From: Pseudomonadota bacterium
Lineage (GTDB): Bacteria; Pseudomonadota; Alphaproteobacteria; Micavibrionales; UBA2020
DNA length: 32,879 bases
Reading direction: 5' to 3'
Assembly (NCBI GenBank): GCA_021845905.1
Contig: JAJZVA010000017.1
Span: forward strand, 1-32,879
Shown: one piece after another, positions 8,887 to 14,997 of the stretch
Layout of the letters: each line of letters begins with the position of its first letter
How positions within the stretch are numbered: the stretch's first letter is position 1
Position numbers and translations under genes: made by a program
The notes under the pieces: generated by a model
The model's database searches: none
The model's input: the letters and a program-made list of their open reading frames with translations, nothing else
Told to the model about the DNA's origin: nothing

Positions 8887-8914
8887 TCGACAATGTTCTC
8901 AAATCTGCTATAAA
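8887..8914 (+). promoter_or_regulatory. Candidate promoter of tRNA-Ser
   Basis: TCGACA (8887-8892), 16 bp, then TATAAA (8909-8914). The -35 and -10 elements each match 5 of 6 consensus bases. The expected start near 8921 lies about 15 bases before the mature tRNA 5' end. Confidence 0.55.
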
Positions 8915-8935
8915 AGTCCGACAAACCTGAATGCT

Positions 8936-9028
8936 GGAGACGTGGCCGAGTGGCTGAAGGCGACGGTTTGCTAAACCGTTATACGGGGTAAACCCGTATC
9001 GAGGGTTCGAATCCCTCCGTCTCCGCCA
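8936..9028 (+). tRNA. tRNA-Ser (GCT anticodon)
   Basis: A full class II tRNA. The acceptor stem is GGAGACG (8936-8942) with CGTCTCC (9018-9024), followed by discriminator G and an encoded CCA (9026-9028). The anticodon arm is CGGTTTGCTAAACCG, giving anticodon GCT (serine AGC/AGT codons). A long variable arm (TACGGGGTAAACCCGTA) and a T arm with GGTTCGAATCC are present. The length, 93 nt with CCA, fits tRNA-Ser. An integrase lies directly downstream, and the 3' end appears to serve as its attachment site. Confidence 0.97.
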
Positions 9029-9029
9029 T
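9012..9029 (+). repeat. Candidate attachment site (tRNA side)
   Basis: TCCCTCCGTCTCCGCCAT covers the T-stem 3' strand through CCA of tRNA-Ser. Compare TCCCTCCGTCCCGCCAT at 11380-11396, identical but for one T. Integrases of this type recombine at tRNA 3' ends and rebuild the tRNA. Confidence 0.55.
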
Positions 9030-9062
9030 TATCCTGTACCCTACAGTCCTATAGGGTTTCTC

Positions 9063-9105
9063 AAAGTACAAAAAACCATTTATTTTATGACGTTATTTGT
9101 ACTTT
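9063..9105. repeat. Inverted repeat, possible integrase arm site
   Basis: AAAGTACAAA (9063-9072) is repeated inverted and exactly as TTTGTACTTT (9096-9105), separated by 23 bp of AT-rich sequence. It lies between the attachment core and the integrase gene, where arm-type binding sites are expected. Its function is inferred from position only. Confidence 0.45.
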
Positions 9106-9151
9106 TGTGTTTCTCCGTGTTTTTCAGAGTCACTTTACATCCCGCCGAAAT

Positions 9152-9202
9152 GGGGGTATCATAGGGGGTATAATGTTAATTTTCCCGCGTGGAGATACCC
9201 CC
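9152..9202 (+). promoter_or_regulatory. Integrase promoter with repeated GGGGGTAT boxes
   Basis: A consensus -10 box TATAAT (9169-9174) sits inside the second of two direct GGGGGTAT boxes (9152-9159 and 9164-9171), without a good -35 hexamer. GGGGGTATC (9152-9160) is also repeated exactly inverted as GATACCCCC (9194-9202), which covers the end of the Shine-Dalgarno and reaches the start codon. This could be an operator, or an mRNA stem that limits integrase translation. Confidence 0.45.
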
Positions 9203-9203
9203 A

Positions 9204-10424
9204 ATGCCCTTGACGGATACAGCCTGCAAGAACGCCAAAGCTCTAGAAAAAGCCTATAAAAAGGCAGATTCTCAAGGGCTATATCTTCAAATAATGCCCA
9301 ATGGGGCTAAATACTGGCGCTTAAAATACCGATTCCACGGCAAGGAAAAGGTGCTGGCGCTAGGGGTATATCCCGAAGTTTCGCTGGCCGAGGCGCGGTT
9401 CAAAAAGGACGATGCCCGTCGCCAACTGGCCGAGGGGCTTGATCCGTCCCTTGAAAAACAGAAGCAAAAGCAACTGGCCTCGATAAGCGCGGAAACGACC
9501 TTTGAGGCCGTGACCCGTGAATGGCACGCGCTGAATACGGAGAAATGGTCATCGAACTACGCCGCCGACCTGTTGCACCGGATGGAAAGCGATATTTTCC
9601 CCGCTATCGGCGCTGTACCCATAGCGTCGATTACCGCACCGCACCTGCTATCCGTTATGAAACAGGTTGAAAAGCGCGGGGCGTTGGAAATTGCCCGCCG
9701 CCTTTTGCAGACATGCAGTCAGGTATTCCGCTATGCCATTGTTACGGGCCGGATGGACAGGAACCCCGCCGCCGACCTGAAAGGAGCTTTGAAGCCGCCG
9801 AAAAAAGAACACTATGCGGCGCTGGAAGCCAAAGACCTGCCGGAATTTTTGCAGGCGCTTGAACGGAACGATGCCCGCCTATATCAATACACGCGCCATG
9901 CCATCAAGCTGATGATGCTGACATTTGTCCGCACAAGCGAACTCATTAACGCAAGCTGGAAAGAACTTGATTTTGAGGCGAAGCAATGGAATATCCCTGC
10001 TGAACGCATGAAAATGAGAAAGCCGCACATCGTCCCGCTTTCGCGGCAGGCGCTGGAAGTGCTGGAAGTCCAAAAGGAACTGACCGGAAAATGGCAATGG
10101 GTATTCCCCAATCAGGTGCGCCCCATAAAATCCATGAGCAACAATACAATCCTCAAAGCGCTTGAGCGCATGGGTTATAAAGGCCGCATGACGGGCCACG
10201 GCTTCCGCGCTCTGGCTATGTCCACGATCAAGGAACAACTGCATTACAGGCATGAAGTCGTTGACCGTCAACTGGCCCACGCGCAGCGCAACAGCGTTGA
10301 TGCCGCCTATGACCGCGCCAAATTCCTCGTTGAGCGCAAAAAGATGATGCAGGACTGGGCCGATTATCTCGATGCCGTGGCCTCGCAGGGCAAAGTTATT
10401 GTTGGTAAGTTTTGTGAGGGGTAA
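9204..10424 (+). CDS. Tyrosine recombinase/integrase, DUF4102 type
   Basis: A 406-residue site-specific integrase of the P4/CP4-57 class. The N-terminal DUF4102 arm-binding domain (MPLTDTACKNAKALEKAYK, then GLYLQIMPNGAKYWRLKYR) spans about residues 1-90, a SAM-like core-binding domain about 98-200, and the catalytic domain follows. All catalytic positions are visible: R243 (FVRTSEL), H332 and R335 (GHGFRALA), H359 (QLAHAQ) and nucleophile Y369 (AAYDRA). The family is usually about 400 residues, so it is full length. ATG 9204 is chosen because GGAG lies 9 bases upstream and the family begins MPLTDT; a GTG at 9189 is also in frame. It is adjacent to tRNA-Ser, its likely target. Confidence 0.95.
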   Translation: MPLTDTACKNAKALEKAYKKADSQGLYLQIMPNGAKYWRLKYRFHGKEKVLALGVYPEVSLAEARFKKDDARRQLAEGLDPSLEKQKQKQLASISAETTFEAVTREWHALNTEKWSSNYAADLLHRMESDIFPAIGAVPIASITAPHLLSVMKQVEKRGALEIARRLLQTCSQVFRYAIVTGRMDRNPAADLKGALKPPKKEHYAALEAKDLPEFLQALERNDARLYQYTRHAIKLMMLTFVRTSELINASWKELDFEAKQWNIPAERMKMRKPHIVPLSRQALEVLEVQKELTGKWQWVFPNQVRPIKSMSNNTILKALERMGYKGRMTGHGFRALAMSTIKEQLHYRHEVVDRQLAHAQRNSVDAAYDRAKFLVERKKMMQDWADYLDAVASQGKVIVGKFCEG

Positions 10425-10624
10425 GCTATGCAGAAACACAGGAAAACAGAAGTTTAACCACCGTCCGGTATCTGCTACCATACCAACATGAATGACAACG
10501 CGCTCCACGTGATGTCGGGTAAATTCGCGCTTTTCTCGTAGGGTCATCTTACCGACCCCTTTGAACACGGATAAAGACGGGCAGAATAAGTATTGCAGAG
10601 TCATGAACTCGAAACGAATTAAAT

Positions 10625-11255
10625 ATGACACAAACAATTGAAAAGCCAAACATTATAAGTTTTTTCCAGACAATGTGGGGAATTACGGGCTCAAAAATGA
10701 GCGGAATTTTTTCTGTCCCCTTCGCGGCGCTGGCCGTTTTTTTGCCAGATCATGGTCGCCTTATATGGACTGTTTTGGCCGTAACGTCGATTGTTATTGC
10801 TTTCTATTTAGCATGGGTGGAAGAAAGAAAAAAAAGTTATTGAACTTGCCAATCGCCTTAACCCCAATATTCCTATGACGCTGCTATGGCCGGTGGCCGC
10901 CGAGGATGGCTTTAGAGTGGCCCTATTGCACGTTGTAAATGACAGCGGACAAACGGTAGAAAACTGTCAAGTAAGTATGCAGGGAAGCTATTTATGCCCT
11001 CCTTTTAACTTGAGGCCCGGTGAAGCGAGACACATTCCGATAGTCCATGAAGGGCTGCGAGAAGATAATCACCCCTATATAAGCGTTCATACTTACCGCA
11101 AAGATCACGATGCGTGGAGAGAAAGCGAAGTAGGCTGGGTACCACGTGAAGGCAATTATGATATAAGGCTATTATCAGATCACCTTCCGCCTGTAGAAGG
11201 CAGAATCAGTATTTCATATAATGGAAAGTGGCTCATTGAGCAGTTACAGCTATGA
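10625..11255 (+). pseudogene. Two-TM membrane protein gene split by a poly-A frameshift
   Basis: Two consecutive frames encode one protein. The first (10625-10843, 72 aa) starts MTQTIEKPNIISFF, has two hydrophobic segments (about 28-40 and 46-63), and ends just after EERKKSY. The second frame opens within the same region. Skipping one base in the run of eight A (10828-10835) continues VEERKK into VIELANRLNPNIP and then MTLLWPVAAEDG, giving about 210 residues with a soluble C-terminal domain of beta character. That continuation has normal protein composition. It could be a sequencing error, a real mutation, or programmed slippage on A8. I do not recognise the family. It is the only cargo of the tRNA-Ser islet. 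Confidence 0.65.
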
Positions 11256-11268
11256 CTTCTTAAGAAGT
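11255..11268. repeat. 14-bp perfect palindrome at the end of the split gene
   Basis: ACTTCTTAAGAAGT begins at the last base of the stop codon of the second frame. It has no T-tract of note, so it is a poor terminator, and may be a protein-binding site near the islet's right end. Confidence 0.35.
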
Positions 11269-11379
11269 TCAGGAACGTACAGGGGCAGCCAGACTTTTTC
11301 AGCATAAAACTGTGTATATATTTTCTTGTTATCTATAAAATAAACACAAACATTCAGTATCTTAAGCGAAAAGTTAGGC

Positions 11380-11396
11380 TCCCTCCGTCCCGCCAT
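11380..11396 (+). repeat. Candidate distal attachment site of the tRNA-Ser islet
   Basis: TCCCTCCGTCCCGCCAT matches the tRNA-Ser 3' end (9012-9029) except for one deleted T. It falls in an AT-rich gap just before chromosomal-looking sequence resumes. The deletion means it would not rebuild a perfect tRNA, as expected for the non-functional end of an islet. Confidence 0.5.
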
Positions 11397-11424
11397 CGCT
11401 TTGTCCGGCACATTCGAAAAGCGC

Positions 11425-11994
11425 CTAAGCCATTGCATTCAGGTTCGTTTGCGCGGCATTGCCCGTATCCGTAACGGCACGGTTGCTTGCGAGAGAGGTT
11501 ACGCCGGCGCCTTTGCCGTGCATATGGTCATGCTGGCGGTGCGGCTGACCCTGTATCTGGTTTTGGGCGACTGTCGGTGGCGTTGTCGTTGTAGTGGTCG
11601 TGCCGTTTGCATAGGTTGTGATGGTTATGGTCGAACCGTCGGCGTTTGTTTCCACGGTGACTTGCGGCTGGGCGTTCGCCGCCGCAGAAGCGGATGCATT
11701 TTGTGCTCCGCCTGATCCTGAGGCATTGGAGCTGCTTTGGCCGGTCATCGCTTGCAAGACATTTTGCATGGACAGGCTGGATGTGGAAGATGATGCGCCG
11801 CAACAGATGCCGCCGCCTGCCTTGCCCGCATTGGGCGTTGAGGCCGAAGCGGATACGCCCTGGCTTAAAAAACTTTCGATCATTTGCAGAAGATTTGCAT
11901 CTGACGTCGCGCTGCTCCCTTGCGCGGAGGAGGTGTTTTGCTGCCATGCCTGCGCTTGCGCGAGATAACTGGCAAGACTGTTGATGTGTGTCAT
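11425..11994 (-). CDS. Ser/Thr/Ala-rich low-complexity protein, unknown
   Basis: A 189-residue protein beginning MTHINSLASYLAQAQAW. It has a short helical N terminus (LLQMIESFLSQGV around 35-47), then Ser/Ala/Gly-rich segments, a Cys pair in GGICCGAS, and a Thr-rich beta-like stretch (VETNADGSTITITTYANGT and seven T in a row near 135). There is no signal peptide or membrane segment. The ATG has a good GGAG 7 bases upstream, which supports it as a real gene. The composition resembles surface-exposed or secreted repeat-type proteins, but no family is recognised. Confidence 0.6.
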   Translation of the reverse strand: MTHINSLASYLAQAQAWQQNTSSAQGSSATSDANLLQMIESFLSQGVSASASTPNAGKAGGGICCGASSSTSSLSMQNVLQAMTGQSSSNASGSGGAQNASASAAANAQPQVTVETNADGSTITITTYANGTTTTTTTPPTVAQNQIQGQPHRQHDHMHGKGAGVTSLASNRAVTDTGNAAQTNLNAMA

Positions 11995-12246
11995 GAAAAA
12001 CTCCGTTTATGGCCAGACCTGCCGCTTATCAAAACGTGAAAGCATCAGGCGCATGACAGGAACCCGGTGCGCCAAGGGATGTATATGCAAGTATCATGCC
12101 GCGCGGCGTCTTTTTAAATTATTGATATATATTGATATTTCAGGAAAAGAAAGAACGCCTGCGCGGGCATAAATTGCCGTACCCGGCAAAAGTTTTCTTT
12201 TAAAAGATAAAACCGTCTTTCATCGTATCTTTCTGGACAGAAAAAA

Positions 12247-13569
12247 ATGCCACGGTATATTGAGCATACATGCGCATATATGGTGCAACAAAAGATGACG
12301 ACCCAATCCTGCATTGAAACATCTCTTCCCTCAGACGGGGAAGAAACGCTGGTCCGCAAGACTGAACTGATCATCAGCAACGTGTTGCGGGGCGGCGTGT
12401 TGCTCAGCGTCGCCGTCATTGTCACAGGCATCGCCCTGTTTCACGTCAGAAAATTTTCCGGCGGCGCGGGTTTTTTTACCTATCCCGATACGCTGGGCGG
12501 ACTGTTGCAAGGGCTGGCGCAGGGCAGGCCGCTTGCCATCGTCACGCTCGGGCTGGTTCTCCTGCTGGCGACGCCTGTCATACGCGTCGCCGTTTCCATC
12601 ATCGCCTTCGCGCTTGAGGGCGACCGCGCTTATGTCTTTATTACAGCTCTCGTTCTCGCAATACTGCTTTTCAGCATTTTCAGCGTCGGTTCGTGGCAGG
12701 GACATCCGGGGCCAACCGCCGTGCATGACGACACGCTCGAATTTTTTGTTATCGTCTTGTCGAGTTCGCTCTTTGCGGGCCTGGTCGGCGCGCTGGTCGG
12801 CCTTGGCGGCGGGGTTTTCATCGTGCCGATTCTGACGCTCGGCTTTCACGTTCCCTTCATGCTGGCGGTCGGCGCCTCGATCGTTTCAGTCATCGCCACA
12901 TCGAGCGGCGCGGCGGCGGCTTACGTCAGAGACCGCATGACCAACCTTCGCATCGGCATGTTCCTCGAGATCGCCACCACCACCGGCGCGATTCTAGGCG
13001 CGGTTCTGACGGCCTACCTCAACGCGCAAATGCTGTTCATCGTTTTTGGAATCGTGCTTCTGGTTTCCGTCCTGCCGCTGGTGATGCGTTTGGGAGAGGA
13101 ATTCCCCGTCGGGGTTAAAAACCACAAATGGGCGGAAAAGCTTCGTCTGCCCTCGACCTATCCCGACCGTCGCACGCATACAAACATCCCTTACAATGTC
13201 GCTCATGTCGGGGCGGGATTCTCAATGATGTGTCTCGCGGGAATCATTTCAGGCCTGCTCGGCATCGGCAGCGGCACGTTCAAGGTGCTGGCGATGGACA
13301 CGTTCATGCGCCTGCCGATGAAAGTTTCCACCACGACGAGCAATTTCATGATCGGCGTGACGGCAGCGGCGTCAGCAGGCATCTTTTTTCAGCGCGGCGA
13401 CATCGACCCGGTGATCGCGGCGCCCGTGGCGCTCGGCGTTCTGGCTGGCGCGACGCTTGGAGCGAAGCTTCTGACCCGCATGTCAAACAAGAATATCCGC
13501 ATGGTATTCGTTCCAGTGATCGTGCTGGTCGCGCTCAACATGCTGGCGCGCGGCCTCGGCTGGTTCTGA
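12247..13569 (+). CDS. DUF1634 fused to a TauE/SafE (TSUP) transporter
   Basis: Up to 440 residues. An N-terminal DUF1634-like domain (about 37-160) has three hydrophobic segments with the pattern ISNVLRGGVLLSVAVIVTG, then PLAIVTLGLVLLLATPVIRV and a third before SVGSWQG. A TSUP/sulfite-exporter domain follows (about 170-440), with the glycine-rich repeats LVGALVGLGGGVFIVPIL and IISGLLGIGSGTFKVLAM that mark the two halves. The TSUP family moves sulfite, sulfonates or other organic anions across the inner membrane; the substrate here is unknown. DUF1634 and TSUP are usually separate neighbouring genes, so the fusion is notable. The start is uncertain: ATG 12247, 12280 and 12295 are all in frame and none has a good Shine-Dalgarno. 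Confidence 0.88.
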   Translation: MPRYIEHTCAYMVQQKMTTQSCIETSLPSDGEETLVRKTELIISNVLRGGVLLSVAVIVTGIALFHVRKFSGGAGFFTYPDTLGGLLQGLAQGRPLAIVTLGLVLLLATPVIRVAVSIIAFALEGDRAYVFITALVLAILLFSIFSVGSWQGHPGPTAVHDDTLEFFVIVLSSSLFAGLVGALVGLGGGVFIVPILTLGFHVPFMLAVGASIVSVIATSSGAAAAYVRDRMTNLRIGMFLEIATTTGAILGAVLTAYLNAQMLFIVFGIVLLVSVLPLVMRLGEEFPVGVKNHKWAEKLRLPSTYPDRRTHTNIPYNVAHVGAGFSMMCLAGIISGLLGIGSGTFKVLAMDTFMRLPMKVSTTTSNFMIGVTAAASAGIFFQRGDIDPVIAAPVALGVLAGATLGAKLLTRMSNKNIRMVFVPVIVLVALNMLARGLGWF

Positions 13570-13571
13570 GC

Positions 13572-14732
13572 CTAGAGAGATAAAAAAGAGATATTGCGCG
13601 CCCTGTCGCCCAGCATGGACTTGATTTCGTCCGTATAGTTCGGGTTTGTCAGCACGATGGTCGAAACGCCGTCTGCGAGCGCCGTTTGCCATTCCGCGAC
13701 GCGGTGTCCGGTGATGGGGATATGCCTGTTTTGCTTGAGCGGATTGATGTCTATGAGGCAATGGACGAAGGCCGCTTCCGGATCCGTCTCCTGCACGAAC
13801 GTCGCGCCCTTGGTGGAAGCGCCCCAGACAGCGACTTTCTCGCCGCGCGCGGAGAGGGCGGACAGTGCCGCGCGCCATTTTTCAAGATGCGCCGTCACGG
13901 CCGCAGAGAATGCCCTGACGTTTTCCTCGTTCGGCGCGCTTGTCTGGTTTTCGGCGCGGGGCGCGACGGCGGCTTCGATCCACAAATACTGCCCGCCGAA
14001 GACGGAAGAAACGTTCAAGGGTGAAAATCCGGCGTGGCGGAATGCGTAAGCGAGCGTTTCCGCGGTGAAATAAGAGCAATGTTCGTAGCATAAATCCCAG
14101 AACGCGTTGTTCCTGAAGATCCAGTCGATGCAGGGCGTCTCGAAAAACACCCGCGCTTCGGGCGCCAGCGCCAGCGCGTCTTTCACCGCGTTGAGAAGAT
14201 CGGGAGGATTCTGTATGTGTTCGATGACATGGCGCGAAACGACGGCGTTGGGGCGGAAGGAAAGTCTTTCCAGCGTTTCCTTGCCGAAGAACTCCTTATA
14301 AATATGGCTCTGCGGCGTATCCGCGCCGGTATAGCTCGGGTCGAATCCGGCGACGAGATCTTCGCCGCATGCGGAAGTCTCGCCGAGCAGGCGCAGGAAA
14401 TGTCCCTGTCCGCACCCGATTTCAACCGCGCGGAGCGGCGCGTCGCCGATGGCGGCGCGGACGCGGGAGGCCATGTCCTTCATGTGCGCGAGAAACAGGC
14501 CGGAGTTGCTTTGGTTGTTCTCGTAGTGGTCGCCGTAAGGGACGAGCGAAACATCGAAGGCGGCGTTGAAGACGAAGCCGCAGGCACGGCAAAAGAGGAT
14601 GTGCAAGACGCCTGCGGGCGCGCGCAGGGCTTCATCGCGCGTTTCATAGAGCCGGTTGGCGCTGGTCATCGCTTTCGGGTGGTGAAGCACTTGCAGGAAA
14701 TCCGCATGGCGGCAAAGAGGGCAGGATGGCAT
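13572..14732 (-). CDS. Zinc-binding class I SAM C-methyltransferase
   Basis: A 386-residue protein with the three-part layout of the sugar C-methyltransferase family (TylC3-like). An N-terminal zinc-binding domain has C4-x2-C7 and C48-x2-C51 (CPLC, CRACGFVFN). A Rossmann methyltransferase domain has the SAM motif VEIGCGQGH at about 103-111 and SRHVIEHIQNP after it. The C-terminal putative nucleotide-binding domain contains KVAVWGASTKGATFVQ. Known members methylate carbon on NDP-deoxysugars. The substrate here is unknown and no sugar cluster is adjacent. ATG 14732 has GGAGG 11 bases upstream. The gene ends 2 bp from the convergent TSUP gene. Confidence 0.85.
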   Translation of the reverse strand: MPSCPLCRHADFLQVLHHPKAMTSANRLYETRDEALRAPAGVLHILFCRACGFVFNAAFDVSLVPYGDHYENNQSNSGLFLAHMKDMASRVRAAIGDAPLRAVEIGCGQGHFLRLLGETSACGEDLVAGFDPSYTGADTPQSHIYKEFFGKETLERLSFRPNAVVSRHVIEHIQNPPDLLNAVKDALALAPEARVFFETPCIDWIFRNNAFWDLCYEHCSYFTAETLAYAFRHAGFSPLNVSSVFGGQYLWIEAAVAPRAENQTSAPNEENVRAFSAAVTAHLEKWRAALSALSARGEKVAVWGASTKGATFVQETDPEAAFVHCLIDINPLKQNRHIPITGHRVAEWQTALADGVSTIVLTNPNYTDEIKSMLGDRARNISFLSL

Positions 14733-14997
14733 GTGACTTAAAACCTCCGGAGCGGGGTTGCGCGGAGAAGTTTCACAGACGTTTTTCCCGCATATAAAAT
14801 TTACGCCGCGTCCGCCAAAAATAAAAGGGCTGAATGCGGCGGCGGCGATCTCTTTTCCTGAAATATGGTGAATTGCAATTTAAGGCATGAAAGGCCTTCG
14901 GAAATATTGTATAAAAGCAACCATGCCGACAGAAAGCGCGCCAGCGCATGCAAAGCTGTTCCGGCGCGTATCTTCTAAAAACATGGAGCGGAAAATC

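Larger units (their letters stand above)
9012..11396. mobile_element. Small integrated islet at tRNA-Ser
   Basis: A 2.4-kb segment is bounded by the last 17 tRNA bases plus one (9012-9029) and a near-copy at 11380-11396 that differs by one missing base. Inside are only a tyrosine integrase and one frameshifted membrane-protein gene, both lower in G+C than the flanks. Integration into a tRNA 3' end by a DUF4102-type integrase is well known. With no replication or transfer genes, this looks like a cargo islet or a decayed satellite. The boundary assignment rests on the short repeat. Confidence 0.55.

Noticed and set aside
9879-10649. A 256-codon minus-strand frame overlapping the integrase
   Set aside because: Mostly complementary to the integrase gene; the part beyond it (10425-10649) shows no domain or start signal I can support.
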